DNA of 64,000 nt from the NCBI RefSeq assembly GCF_014207095.1, contig NZ_JACHBG010000019.1, positions 1 to 64,000 on the forward strand. Reading direction: 5' to 3'. The notes under the pieces were generated by a model. That model saw only the letters and a program-made list of their open reading frames with translations. It searched no databases and was not told the origin of the DNA. This DNA comes from Martinezella lusitana. Lineage in GTDB: Bacteria > Pseudomonadota > Alphaproteobacteria > Rhizobiales > Rhizobiaceae. Both the position numbers and the translations under genes were made by a program. Positions 50,682 to 59,583 of this stretch are shown here, in pieces; within the stretch, counting starts at the first letter, position 1; the number at the start of each line of letters is the position of its first letter.

Positions 50682-52820
50682 ATGTTCGATACCCATACCG
50701 TCGAAATCGAGTGGGCAGGCCGCCCGCTGAAGCTCGAAACCGGCAAGATCGCCCGCCAGGCTGACGGCGCCGTCGTTGCCACCTACGGCGAGACCGTGGT
50801 GCTTGCGACCGTCGTTTCCGCCAAGGCTCCGAAGCCGGGCCAGGACTTCTTCCCGCTCACCGTCAACTACCAGGAAAAGACCTACGCAGCCGGCAAGATC
50901 CCCGGCGGCTACTTCAAGCGCGAGGGCCGTCCGAGCGAAAACGAAACGCTCGTTTCCCGCCTGATCGACCGCCCGATCCGCCCGCTCTTCCCGGAAGGTT
51001 ACAAGAACGACACGCAGGTCGTCGTAACCGTTATCCAGCATGACCTGGAAAACAATCCGGACATCCTGTCGATGGTCGCGACCTCGGCTGCCCTGACGCT
51101 CTCGGGCGTTCCGTTCATGGGCCCGATCGGCGGCGCCCGCGTCGGCTACATCAACGGCGAATACGTGCTCAACCCGCATCTCGACGAAATGGACGAGTCG
51201 AGCCTCGACCTCGTCGTCGCCGGCACGCAGGAAGCCGTTCTCATGGTCGAATCCGAAGCCAAGGAACTGGCTGAAGACGTCATGCTCGGCGCCGTCATGT
51301 TCGGTCACCGCGGCTTCCAGCCGGTTATCGATGCGATCATCAAGCTCGCCGAAGTAGCTGCCAAGGAGCCCCGCGACTTCCAGCCGGAAGACTATTCCGA
51401 GCTCGAGAAGGAAATGCTCGGCCTCGCCGAAGCCGACCTGCGCGACGCCTACAAGATCACCCAGAAGGCCGATCGCTACGCAGCCGTCGACGCCGTCAAG
51501 GCCAAGGTGAAGGCGCACTTCCTGCCGGCCGAAGGCGAAGCCAAGTACACGGCTGAAGAAGTCGGCGCCATCTTCAAGCACCTACAGGCCAAGATCGTCC
51601 GCTGGAACATCCTCGACACATCGAGCCGCATCGACGGCCGCGACCTGTCGACCGTTCGCCCGATCGTTTCCGAAGTCGGCCTCCTGCCGCGCACGCACGG
51701 TTCGGCTCTCTTCACCCGCGGTGAAACGCAGGCGATCGTCGTTGCCACGCTCGGCACCGGCGAAGACGAGCAGTTCGTCGACAGCCTGACCGGCATGTAC
51801 AAAGAAAACTTCATGCTGCACTACAACTTCCCGCCCTACTCGGTCGGCGAAACCGGCCGCATGGGTTCTCCGGGTCGCCGCGAAATCGGCCATGGCAAGC
51901 TCGCATGGCGCGCTGTCCACCCGATGCTGCCGACGGCGGAACAGTTCCCCTACACGCTGCGCGTCGTTTCGGAAATCACCGAGTCCAACGGCTCCTCCTC
52001 GATGGCGACCGTCTGCGGCACCTCGCTGGCGCTGATGGATGCCGGCGTTCCGCTGGCAAAGCCGGTTGCTGGTATCGCCATGGGCCTGATCAAGGAAGAA
52101 GAGCGCTTCGCCGTTCTCTCCGACATCCTGGGTGACGAAGACCACCTCGGCGACATGGACTTCAAGGTTGCCGGTACCGAAGCCGGTATCACCGCCCTGC
52201 AGATGGACATCAAGATCGAAGGTATCACCGAAGAGATCATGAATGTCGCTCTGAACCAGGCGAAGGGTGGCCGTCTGCACATTCTCGGCGAAATGGCCAA
52301 GGCCATCTCCGAGAGCCGCGGCCAGCTCGGCGAATTCGCTCCGCGCATCGAAGTGATGAACATCCCGGTCGACAAGATCCGCGAAGTCATCGGCTCCGGC
52401 GGCAAGGTCATCCGCGAAATCGTCGAAAAGACCGGCGCGAAGATCAACATCGAGGACGACGGCACCGTCAAGATCGCCTCCTCCTCCGGCAAGGAAATCG
52501 AAGCGGCCCGCAAGTGGATCCACTCGATCGTCGCCGAGCCGGAAGTCGGCCAGATCTACGAAGGTACGGTTGTCAAGACCGCCGACTTCGGCGCCTTCGT
52601 CAACTTCTTCGGTGCCCGTGACGGCCTCGTCCACATCTCGCAGCTCGCTTCCGAGCGCGTTGCCAAGACGCAGGACGTCGTCAAGGAAGGCGACAAGGTT
52701 TGGGTCAAGCTGCTCGGCTTCGACGAACGCGGCAAGGTTCGCCTGTCCATGAAGGTCGTCGACCAGGCCACCGGCCAGGAAATCGCCGCCGACAAGAAGA
52801 AGGACGACGCAGCCGAGTAA
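50682..52820 (+). CDS. pnp: Polynucleotide phosphorylase
   Basis: Trimeric 3'-5' phosphorolytic exoribonuclease of the degradosome. Two RNase PH-like domains are seen: the first from VEIEWAGRPLKLETGKIARQADG with FFPLTVNYQEKTYAAGKIPGG, the second from DLSTVRPIVSEVGLLPRTHGSALFTRGETQ with the catalytic region EDHLGDMDFKVAGTE. A KH domain (IREVIGSGGKVIREIVEKTGAKINIEDDG) and an S1 domain (GTVVKTADFGAFVNFFGARDGLVHISQL) follow. 712 residues. A terminator follows. Confidence 0.99.
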   Translation: MFDTHTVEIEWAGRPLKLETGKIARQADGAVVATYGETVVLATVVSAKAPKPGQDFFPLTVNYQEKTYAAGKIPGGYFKREGRPSENETLVSRLIDRPIRPLFPEGYKNDTQVVVTVIQHDLENNPDILSMVATSAALTLSGVPFMGPIGGARVGYINGEYVLNPHLDEMDESSLDLVVAGTQEAVLMVESEAKELAEDVMLGAVMFGHRGFQPVIDAIIKLAEVAAKEPRDFQPEDYSELEKEMLGLAEADLRDAYKITQKADRYAAVDAVKAKVKAHFLPAEGEAKYTAEEVGAIFKHLQAKIVRWNILDTSSRIDGRDLSTVRPIVSEVGLLPRTHGSALFTRGETQAIVVATLGTGEDEQFVDSLTGMYKENFMLHYNFPPYSVGETGRMGSPGRREIGHGKLAWRAVHPMLPTAEQFPYTLRVVSEITESNGSSSMATVCGTSLALMDAGVPLAKPVAGIAMGLIKEEERFAVLSDILGDEDHLGDMDFKVAGTEAGITALQMDIKIEGITEEIMNVALNQAKGGRLHILGEMAKAISESRGQLGEFAPRIEVMNIPVDKIREVIGSGGKVIREIVEKTGAKINIEDDGTVKIASSSGKEIEAARKWIHSIVAEPEVGQIYEGTVVKTADFGAFVNFFGARDGLVHISQLASERVAKTQDVVKEGDKVWVKLLGFDERGKVRLSMKVVDQATGQEIAADKKKDDAAE

Positions 52821-52843
52821 GCTGCGCCTTCATCCAAGTTCCG

Positions 52844-52872
52844 GGGCGCGGGATCTTTTCCGCGCCCTTTTT
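52844..52872 (+). terminator. Terminator after pnp
   Basis: GGGCGCGG/CCGCGCCC (52844-52851 with 52860-52867), loop GATCTTTT, then T5. Confidence 0.9.
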
Positions 52873-52916
52873 ATATTGAATGCCGTCGGCTGCCTTCGCT
52901 GAAACTGCGTGCCCGG

Positions 52917-52964
52917 CCCCTCACCCTAGCCCTGTTAAAGAGAGGAGAGAGCTAGGGTGAAGGG
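52917..52964. repeat. Palindromic repeat element
   Basis: Arms CCCCTCACCCTAGC (52917-52930) and GCTAGGGTGAAGGG (52951-52964) pair with one mismatch around a purine-rich loop (AGAGAGGAGAGA). The CCCTCACCCTAG half-site recalls a palindrome family scattered between genes in rhizobia. It supplies a fortuitous Shine-Dalgarno for an ATG at 52970. Confidence 0.6.
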
Positions 52965-53035
52965 CAAGCATGAAATACGATAAGGCCACGGATATCCGAC
53001 GATCCAAATCCACCTTTCACGACGAGACCACGCCC

Positions 53036-54052
53036 ATGAGCCGCGATGCCCTGAAGACCCTGTTTCACCCCTTTGCCTCCGGTACTGTCGACGCGCCCGG
53101 AGAAGGCGAGCGGATCCTGTTTCTTGGCGCTGAGGCCGGCTTTTCGCTGCCAGGCGACTTTGCCGCCGAGCTTTCCGCCGTCCAGGGCTTCCGTCCCTTT
53201 TATCGCCAGCTGCAGGCACAGCGGATCAATGTGACGCCGGAGATCGAAGGCGAAGGCTATGACGGCGCACTGGTGCTGTGCGGCAAGCACAAGGGTGAAA
53301 ACGAGAGCTATATTGCGGAAACACTGTCGCGCGTGAAAGAGGGTGGCCTTATCGTCATTGCCGGCGGCAAGGAAGATGGCATTCAGCCGCTGCGCAAGCG
53401 CCTCGAAGGCTTCGGCCTCGCGGTCGAGCATATGCCGAAGTATCACGGCGTCGCCCTGTGGTTCGCACGCCCCGCCGACGTAAAGGCTCTGACCGCGCAG
53501 CTGGTAAAGCCGGCAACCCGCGTCGATGAGCGCTTCACGACCACGGCCGGCATGTTCTCACACGACCGGATCGATGCCGGTTCGGAGCTGCTCGCCTCAC
53601 GCCTGCCGACCGACTTTACCGGCGACGCAGCCGACTTCGGCGCCGGCTGGGGCTACCTTTCCGTCGAGCTTGCGACAAAGTCGCCAAGGATCGCGCGTAT
53701 CGACCTCTACGAGGCCCATTACGGCGCGCTGGAGGCTGCCCGCGCCAATCTGCTGGCAAACTGCCCGAAGGTCGCCCAGCGCTTCTTCTGGACCGATCTG
53801 GCGAGCGAGCCGGTCAAGGACAAGTATGACCTGATCATCATGAACCCGCCCTTCCACGAAGGCCATGCCGCCGAGCCTTCGCTCGGCCAGGCGATGATCA
53901 AGACGGCGGCTTCGGCCCTGCGCGGCGGCGGCCGCCTGATGCTGGTCGCCAATCGCGGCCTGCCCTACGAGCCGGTGCTGGCGGAAAACTTCAAGGAGTT
54001 TGGCGAGACCTGCCGCAACGCCCGCTTCAAGGTGCTCTGGGCAAAGAAATAA
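53036..54052 (+). CDS. RsmC-like 16S rRNA guanine-N2 methyltransferase
   Basis: SAM-dependent methyltransferase with the duplicated layout of RsmC: an N-terminal pseudo-enzyme half (DALKTLFHPFASGTVDAPGEGERILFLGAEAGF to GVALWFARP) and a catalytic half from FTTTAGMFSHDRIDAGSELLASRLP. The SAM loop is ADFGAGWGYLSVELA and the target-base motif is IIMNPPFHEG, typical of N2-guanine methylation. Start chosen at 53036 (MSRDALK); ATG 52970 is in frame with a better ribosome binding site, but it falls at the edge of a palindromic repeat. 338 residues from 53036. E. coli RsmC acts on G1207. Confidence 0.87.
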   Translation: MSRDALKTLFHPFASGTVDAPGEGERILFLGAEAGFSLPGDFAAELSAVQGFRPFYRQLQAQRINVTPEIEGEGYDGALVLCGKHKGENESYIAETLSRVKEGGLIVIAGGKEDGIQPLRKRLEGFGLAVEHMPKYHGVALWFARPADVKALTAQLVKPATRVDERFTTTAGMFSHDRIDAGSELLASRLPTDFTGDAADFGAGWGYLSVELATKSPRIARIDLYEAHYGALEAARANLLANCPKVAQRFFWTDLASEPVKDKYDLIIMNPPFHEGHAAEPSLGQAMIKTAASALRGGGRLMLVANRGLPYEPVLAENFKEFGETCRNARFKVLWAKK

Positions 54053-54058
54053 GCCACG

Positions 54059-54082
54059 AGGCGGCCAACCGGCCGCCTTTTT
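54059..54082 (+). terminator. Terminator after the methyltransferase gene
   Basis: AGGCGGCC/GGCCGCCT (54059-54066 with 54071-54078), loop AACC, followed by T5; lies between convergent genes. Confidence 0.9.
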
Positions 54083-54094
54083 CAATTTCCGGAT

Positions 54095-55315
54095 CTAATT
54101 TGTTCGGTTTGAGCGGGACATCAGGTGATCCCGCAAGGTCAGGAAGTTTCTTTCCACGAGGAACCAGAGCGTCGCCGCCACGAGGAAGCAGGTGGCGAGA
54201 TAGATGATGAAGCCGGAAAGCCCCTGAAGATTGTCCCTGCCGAAGACCATCTGGTCGAGATGGTAGACACCCTTGTGGGTGAGATAGAGGCTGTAGGAAA
54301 GCGTCGCGATGCCGGATATCGCCGGCAGGTGCCAGCGTCCGATCCTGGGCTGCAGGTCCAGCAATGCACCGAGGATGAGAGCCACGCCCGCCGAGAACAG
54401 CGGAAAGCCGACGACCGCGCCCGCAAGGGGCTGAAACACCAGCGGCAAGTTGGTTTCTGCAAAAGGCCCTCGGATCGAAAAGATCACGAGCGCCGCCGTC
54501 ACGGCCATGCCGCCGATGCCAAGCGCGATGAAGGGCGGCAGATAGCGTTCCCACAGCAGCGGCCTGAAGAGCCGGATCGCCGCCAGCGCGACACCGAAGG
54601 TCAGCCCATCAAGCCGATTGTAGGTCGGGTAGTAGACATCTCTCAGATAGACGGCGAACGCCTCCCTGTAGGTCTGTATTTCAGCAGCCGGGCCAACCTG
54701 GTTCTGCCATAGCGCGAACCTTAGACCCATGCCGGCAATCACGATGGCCGCGACCAGAAGGGCCACAAAGACCACGGTGGCGCGACGTTTCAGCAGAACG
54801 ACGAGCAGCGGCAGGAGGAGATAGAAATGCTCCTCGACACTTAGCGACCAAGCTTCTGTGAAAGTGCCGCCAAGGCGCGGGTCGAGCCCGAAATTGACAG
54901 TGAAGGTCAGAAACCGCCAGGCCGACTGCATCGTCGGTGCATCCCGCAGCGACGGGATGAATGTGTAGGAGGCGAGCACAAGCAGAAAGGCTGGCAAAAT
55001 GCGGAACGCCCGGCGCAGATAGAAAGTCTTGAAGTCGACGGCGTTGCGGCGCGTGACCTCCGCCATCAACTGGCTTCCGATGAGATAACCGCTGAGCACG
55101 AAGAAGATGTCGACGCCGATCCAGCCATAGGGCCTGATTTCCGCCAAAAGCAGCGGCGTCGCTTCGACGGGCAGATGCACGAGCATCACAAGCAGAATGG
55201 CAAGCGCCCGCAACAGATCCGGCCCCAATGCCCTCCTGGTGGCAGCGGTTTCGAGCGATGTCGTCTCGTCCAATGGATCGAGTGGCTTGGAGCTGGCAAC
55301 AGTTATGGTGTTCAC
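54095..55315 (-). CDS. Acyltransferase 3 family membrane protein (406 aa)
   Basis: Integral membrane O-acyltransferase with about ten membrane segments. The family start GPDLLRALAILLVMLVHLP contains the conserved R-x-x-A..H pattern; YGWIGVDIFFVLSGYLIGSQL and the SLSVEEHFYLLLP motif are also diagnostic. Such enzymes acylate cell-surface sugars: Nod factor, exopolysaccharide or LPS. No glycan-synthesis genes are adjacent, so the acceptor is unknown. Monocistronic; a 335-base spacer lies upstream. Confidence 0.92.
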   Translation of the reverse strand: MNTITVASSKPLDPLDETTSLETAATRRALGPDLLRALAILLVMLVHLPVEATPLLLAEIRPYGWIGVDIFFVLSGYLIGSQLMAEVTRRNAVDFKTFYLRRAFRILPAFLLVLASYTFIPSLRDAPTMQSAWRFLTFTVNFGLDPRLGGTFTEAWSLSVEEHFYLLLPLLVVLLKRRATVVFVALLVAAIVIAGMGLRFALWQNQVGPAAEIQTYREAFAVYLRDVYYPTYNRLDGLTFGVALAAIRLFRPLLWERYLPPFIALGIGGMAVTAALVIFSIRGPFAETNLPLVFQPLAGAVVGFPLFSAGVALILGALLDLQPRIGRWHLPAISGIATLSYSLYLTHKGVYHLDQMVFGRDNLQGLSGFIIYLATCFLVAATLWFLVERNFLTLRDHLMSRSNRTN

Positions 55316-55650
55316 GGCTGGGGTTCCCGTAAATGGTCAATGAATGCCGATCGACATGCAGGAGATACTGTTGAATGCGTGCCTTGTATCGGAATTCTGG
55401 CCGGCCGTAACGGGCCATCCCCGGCAAGATAGAATTAACCTAAAATTTTCGTAAAATCTTATCGAATACCCGTTAACGCGCCCAATTCGGCGCCCCCGCC
55501 CGGCCGCTTATGTTCCAAAGCGCCGAGGACAGGGCAACCAGTGGTACTCCACCCTTGCGTGAACCACCCATAGATTCGCCTCTATTCGAAGGGAGGTTCG
55601 TGTCTCGGCAGAGGCGTTCATGCCGCTGTCGTCACAAGAGGGGGAAGCCG
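55316..55650. other. Spacer between divergent acyltransferase and DUF1287 genes
   Basis: No gene is supported. An AT-rich patch at about 55430-55470 (AACCTAAAATTTTCGTAAAA) is the likely promoter region for one or both neighbours. A frame in phase with the DUF1287 gene opens at 55510 but has no ribosome binding site and a non-protein-like composition. Confidence 0.45.
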
Positions 55651-56277
55651 ATGATTGAAGTCACGCGCCGCACGGTGCTGCGAACTGGCCTTCTGGCCGT
55701 CGCTTCGGCAGTACCAGCAATGAGCCCGGCGGCCACGATTGCGCCAACCTGGCCGTCGTCTCTGGTACAGGCAGCAAGGGCACAGATCGGCGTCACCACG
55801 CGCTATGACCCCACCTATGTCAGACTGGCCTATCCTGGCGGCGACGTGCCTCCCGATCGCGGCGTTTGCACCGACGTCGTCATCCGTGCCTATCGCCAGG
55901 CCTTCGGGCTCGATCTGCAAAAGCTGCTGCACGAAGACATGAAGGCCAATTTTGCCGCCTACCCCAAGGCGTGGGGAATGAAGGCGCCCGATCCCAATAT
56001 CGACCACCGCCGCGTCCCTAATCTTGCCGCCTATTTCACCAGACGGAAAACGGCCCTGTCCTTGACCGAGGACTTCGCGAGCTATCGTCCCGGCGACCTC
56101 GTCACACAGATGCTTCCGGGCAATCTCACCCATATCGTCATCGTCTCATCGAAAACGTCAGCGGAGGTGCCGGGGCGGCCGCTGGTGATCCAGAACATTG
56201 GCGCCGGGGCGAGCGAGGACGACACGCTGTTTGCCTATCAGCGGACGGGACATTATCGATTCTCGCCGGTCGTCTGA
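55651..56277 (+). CDS. DUF1287 protein, probably exported (208 aa)
   Basis: DUF1287 family: the conserved patterns are DRGVCTDVVIRAYRQAFGLDLQKLLHEDM, the pair DPNIDHRRVPNLAAYF and YRPGDLVTQMLPGNLTHIVIVS, with Cys, His and Asp placed as in NlpC/P60-like peptidase folds. The N-terminus has a twin-arginine (TRRTVLRTGLLAVAS) and an AxA-type cleavage area, so Tat or Sec export is likely. ATG at 55651 has GGGGGAAG upstream. The activity is not established; amidase or peptidase action on cell wall is a guess from the fold. Confidence 0.85.
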   Translation: MIEVTRRTVLRTGLLAVASAVPAMSPAATIAPTWPSSLVQAARAQIGVTTRYDPTYVRLAYPGGDVPPDRGVCTDVVIRAYRQAFGLDLQKLLHEDMKANFAAYPKAWGMKAPDPNIDHRRVPNLAAYFTRRKTALSLTEDFASYRPGDLVTQMLPGNLTHIVIVSSKTSAEVPGRPLVIQNIGAGASEDDTLFAYQRTGHYRFSPVV

Positions 56278-56331
56278 TCCAGGCCTGTTGCGGACCATAT
56301 CACGACACCGGCGAAACCGATGGGCTGACAG

Positions 56332-56910
56332 CTATCGCGATCTGGCCCGATTCTTTTCGGACCACTCCCGGCGAAGAACCGCATAGACGCATTCATCGCC
56401 CCAAATGCCGTTGAAGCGATCGCTTTCGATCAGGAGCGCCTCGCGACGCATGCCCAGCCGCTCGACAACGCCGACCGATCCGGCATTCTTCGCATCCAGC
56501 CGCGCGAAGATCCGGTGGAAGCCGAATTTTTCGAAACCGAGGGTGATAATGGCCGCAGCGGCTTCAGTAGCGTAGCCCTTGCCGGCATAGACGGGGTTGA
56601 AGATATAGCCGAGTTCGGCCTGCTGGGCGGCCTTGTTGGTGAATGTCAGGCCGACGTCACCCACCAAAGCATCATCCTCCCGCCGAATGACGGCACATAG
56701 CAGCGTATCCCCGTCTTCGCTGAATGAGGACGTCAAGCGAGCATCGAAACGTTCCCTCATCGCCTCTGGCGAAGGAGGATCGCGATAGAGGAAACGATAG
56801 ATCTCGGGCCGCGAGCGATAGGAGCTGTAGGCTTCGAAATCTCCGGCAACAAATTTGCGCAGGATGAGGCGATCCGTAGAGGCAAGGCTTTCGTTATCGG
56901 CAGTTATCAT
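56332..56910 (-). CDS. GNAT acetyltransferase, RimJ/RimL type (192 aa)
   Basis: Opens STDRLILRKFVAGDFEAYSSYR, the RimJ/RimL-type start, with the acetyl-CoA region LGYIFNPVYAGKGYATEAAAAIITLGFEKFGFHRIFARLDAKNAGSVGVVERLGMRREALLIES. RimJ/RimL relatives acetylate ribosomal protein N-termini or small molecules and drugs; the exact target cannot be decided. Convergent with the DUF1287 gene and upstream of a HIT gene on the same strand by about 30 bases, so possibly the second gene of a HIT-GNAT unit. Confidence 0.9.
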   Translation of the reverse strand: MITADNESLASTDRLILRKFVAGDFEAYSSYRSRPEIYRFLYRDPPSPEAMRERFDARLTSSFSEDGDTLLCAVIRREDDALVGDVGLTFTNKAAQQAELGYIFNPVYAGKGYATEAAAAIITLGFEKFGFHRIFARLDAKNAGSVGVVERLGMRREALLIESDRFNGIWGDECVYAVLRREWSEKNRARSR

Positions 56911-56942
56911 GACACATCCTGTTATTTCGGCGTTGTCGCCGC

Positions 56943-57293
56943 TTAATCCGGCCGCGCCGCCAGCAACTCCGCCTCATCCAGCCGGCGCGGGATCAGGTGG
57001 ACATGGGCATGGAAGATTTTTTGGCCGGCCGCGTGACCAATATTCGAACCGAAGTTGAACCCGCTGACGGACGAGTCTTCGCTGCCGATTGCCTCCCGGC
57101 ACTGCAGGGCGAGCTCGTGAATGGCTTCTCGCTCATCGGCATCACTCGCGAAAATATCCATCACATGGCGCTTCGGAATGATCAGCGTGTGCAATGGCCG
57201 GACCGGGAATTTATCCCTGATCGCAAAGGCCAAGGGATTTTCGGCAAGGATGGTCAATTCCGCTGTACGGCAGAAGATGCAGTTCTGATGCAA
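56943..57293 (-). CDS. HIT-family hydrolase with intact triad (116 aa)
   Basis: Purine nucleotide hydrolase or transferase of the Hint/Fhit superfamily. The histidine triad is complete (FHAHVHLIPRR). The N-terminus NCIFCRTAELTILAENPLAFAIRDKFPV, with its Cys pair, and HTLIIPKRHVMDIF are typical. Start is probably TTG 57293, with GGAGG 7 bases upstream; the frame is open to 57374 but only this start fits the ribosome binding site. In contrast to the HIT protein at 33478-33903, this one retains the third His. Confidence 0.87.
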   Translation of the reverse strand: MHQNCIFCRTAELTILAENPLAFAIRDKFPVRPLHTLIIPKRHVMDIFASDADEREAIHELALQCREAIGSEDSSVSGFNFGSNIGHAAGQKIFHAHVHLIPRRLDEAELLAARPD

Positions 57294-57377
57294 TAGCCGA
57301 CCTCCACAAAAGCTTAGGGCCGCACTCAGCGGCCCCAACCCATTACAAATTTGCACTCGATGAGGTCGTTTCAACCC

Positions 57378-57483
57378 CTAGAGCGCCCGTGCTTCCTTTA
57401 GGAAGCACAAAGGACGCTCCAACTCTTTGAATCTACGCATCAGGCTTTCCGAAAATCGATTCCGATTTTCGAGCCGATGCTGT
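57378..57483. repeat. Rhizobial mosaic palindrome (RIME-like)
   Basis: Two palindromes side by side: GTGCTTCCT/AGGAAGCAC (57389-57397 with 57400-57408) inside GAGCG/CGCTC, and CGAAAATCG/CGATTTTCG (57450-57458 with 57463-57471) flanked by GCAT/ATGC arms. The second is the well-known motif recurring in rhizobial intergenic spaces. About 106 bases overall. Confidence 0.7.
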
Positions 57484-57494
57484 AGCACCGAGGA

Positions 57495-58301
57495 TCATTC
57501 CGCATCCGCGCTCGACAGCGCTTCCAGCGTCGGCATCGAGGTGATGTTGTAGCCGGCATCGACGAAATGAATTTCGCCGGTAACGCCTGCCGACAGATCC
57601 GACAGCAGGTAGAGCGACGACGAGCCGACCTGATCGATGGTAACAGACTTGCGCAGCGGCGCGTTGCGCTGGTTCCAGGACAGGATGGCGCGGGCATCGG
57701 AAATGCCGGCGCCGGCCAATGTGCGGATCGGGCCGGCGGAAACGGCGTTGACGCGGATGCCGCGCGGGCCGTAGTCGGCGGCGAGATAGCGAACGGAAGC
57801 CTCAAGTGCCGCCTTGGCGACGCCCATGACGTTGTAGTTCGGGATCACGCGCGTCGAACCATTATAGGTCAGCGTCAGCATGCTGCCGCCTTCCGTCATC
57901 AGTTCGGCGGCGCGCTTGGCGACCTCGGTGAAGGAGAAGCAGGAAATCACCATGGTACGGGTGAAATTGTCCCGCGTGGTGTCGGCATAAAGCCCCTTCA
58001 ACTCGTTCTTGTCGGAAAAACCGATGGCGTGAACGATGAAATCCAGCTTGCCCCAGCGTTCCTTGATCGCCGAGAAAGTGGCATCGACGGAAGCGAGATC
58101 CTCGACATCGCACGGCAGGATGAAATCCGAGCCCAGTTCGGCCGCGAGCGGCTTGACGCGCTTGCCGAGCGCCTCGCCCTGAAAAGTGAAAGCCAGCTCC
58201 GCACCTTCGGCGGCGAGCGCCTTTGCAATGCCCCAAGCAATCGAGTGATTGTTTGCGACGCCCATGATGAGGCCGCGCTTACCCTGCATGATTCCTGTCA
58301 T
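57495..58301 (-). CDS. fabI: Enoyl-ACP reductase (NADH), FabI
   Basis: Reduces enoyl-ACP in each round of fatty-acid elongation. The short-chain dehydrogenase fold starts GKRGLIMGVANNHSIAWGIAKAL; the FabI-type catalytic pair is Tyr-x6-Lys in YNVMGVAKAALE. The substrate loop reads TLAGAGISDARAI. 268 residues from ATG 58301, which is 4 bases after the fabB stop, so coupled to it; the longer frame to 58391 overlaps fabB and is rejected. Third gene of fabA-fabB-fabI. Gly and other residues at the triclosan site look normal. Confidence 0.97.
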   Translation of the reverse strand: MTGIMQGKRGLIMGVANNHSIAWGIAKALAAEGAELAFTFQGEALGKRVKPLAAELGSDFILPCDVEDLASVDATFSAIKERWGKLDFIVHAIGFSDKNELKGLYADTTRDNFTRTMVISCFSFTEVAKRAAELMTEGGSMLTLTYNGSTRVIPNYNVMGVAKAALEASVRYLAADYGPRGIRVNAVSAGPIRTLAGAGISDARAILSWNQRNAPLRKSVTIDQVGSSSLYLLSDLSAGVTGEIHFVDAGYNITSMPTLEALSSADAE

Positions 58302-58305
58302 TGCC

Positions 58306-59529
58306 TTATCCGTTGTAGCGCTGGAATACCAGCGTGGCATTGGTGCCGCCGAAACCGAAGGAATTCGAAAGAGCGATGTCGATCTTGGCATCGTCGATGC
58401 GCTTGCGCACGATCGGCACGCCTGCGAATTCCGGATCGAGTTCGGTGATATGGGCGCTTTCGCCGATGAAGCGCTCCTGCATCATCAAGATCGAATAGAT
58501 CGATTCCTGAACGCCTGCTGCGCCGAGCGAGTGGCCCGTCAGCGACTTGGTCGACTGGATCGGCGGGATCTTGTCGCCAAAGACTTCGCGAATCGCGCCG
58601 ATTTCCTTGCTGTCGCCCACCGGCGTCGAGGTGCCGTGGGTGTTGATGTAATCGATATCGCCCTTCACGGTGGCGAGCGCCTGGCGCATGCAGCGCACGG
58701 CGCCCTCGCCCGACGGTGCAACCATGTCATAGCCGTCCGAAGTGGCGCCGTAGCCGACGATTTCGGCATAGATCTTGGCGCCGCGGGCCTTGGCATGTTC
58801 CAGCTCTTCCAGAACCAGTACGCCGGCGCCGCCGGCGATGACGAAGCCGTCACGCTTGGCGTCATAGGCGCGCGAGGCGGTTTCCGGATGGTTCTCGTTG
58901 AAGTCGGAAGACATCGCGCCCATGGCGTCGAAGAGGTTCGACATGGTCCAGTCGAGATCTTCGTGGCCGCCGGCAAACATGACGTCCTGCTTGCCCCACT
59001 GGATCATTTCGGCGGCGTTGCCGATGCAGTGCGCCGAGGTCGAGCACGCCGAGGAGATCGAGTAGTTCACGCCGTGGATCTTGAACCAGGTCGCAAGCGT
59101 CGCCGAGGCCGTCGACGACATCGACTTCGGCACGGCGAAGGGGCCGATACGCTTCGGGCTGTTGTTCTTGCGGGTAATGTCAGCAGCTTCGATCAGCGTG
59201 CGCGTCGACGGGCCGCCGGAGCCCATGATGATGCCGGTGCGCTCGTTGGTGATGTCGCCTTCCTCAAGGCCGCTGTCAGCGATCGCCTGCTTCATGGCGA
59301 CATGATTCCAGGCGCCGCCCTGCGACAGGAAGCGCATGGCGCGGCGGTCCACCAGCTCGGCCGTATCGATCTTCGGGGCGCCCCAGACCTGGCACTTGAA
59401 GCCATGCTCGGCGAAATCGGGAGAGAAAGAAATACCGGACTTGGCTTCGCGCAGCGAGGCAGCCACTTCCTGAGCATCATTTCCGATCGAAGAGACAATA
59501 CCCAGACCCGTAACAACAACCCGTCTCAT
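58306..59529 (-). CDS. fabB: 3-oxoacyl-ACP synthase I, FabB
   Basis: Condensing enzyme needed for unsaturated fatty-acid elongation. The catalytic Cys lies in SISSACSTSAHCIGNAAE, the two His in NTHGTSTPVGDS and TGHSLGAAGVQE, and the thiolase fold opens MRRVVVTGLGIVSSIGND. 407 residues. Middle gene of a three-gene operon with fabA upstream (55-base gap) and fabI downstream (4-base gap). FabA-FabB pairing marks the anaerobic-type unsaturated fatty-acid route. Confidence 0.98.
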   Translation of the reverse strand: MRRVVVTGLGIVSSIGNDAQEVAASLREAKSGISFSPDFAEHGFKCQVWGAPKIDTAELVDRRAMRFLSQGGAWNHVAMKQAIADSGLEEGDITNERTGIIMGSGGPSTRTLIEAADITRKNNSPKRIGPFAVPKSMSSTASATLATWFKIHGVNYSISSACSTSAHCIGNAAEMIQWGKQDVMFAGGHEDLDWTMSNLFDAMGAMSSDFNENHPETASRAYDAKRDGFVIAGGAGVLVLEELEHAKARGAKIYAEIVGYGATSDGYDMVAPSGEGAVRCMRQALATVKGDIDYINTHGTSTPVGDSKEIGAIREVFGDKIPPIQSTKSLTGHSLGAAGVQESIYSILMMQERFIGESAHITELDPEFAGVPIVRKRIDDAKIDIALSNSFGFGGTNATLVFQRYNG

Positions 59530-59583
59530 ATCGATGACCTTTTCTTAAACAGTCTGTCTTGGTGGAGGCGGCAGAGCCGCAAA

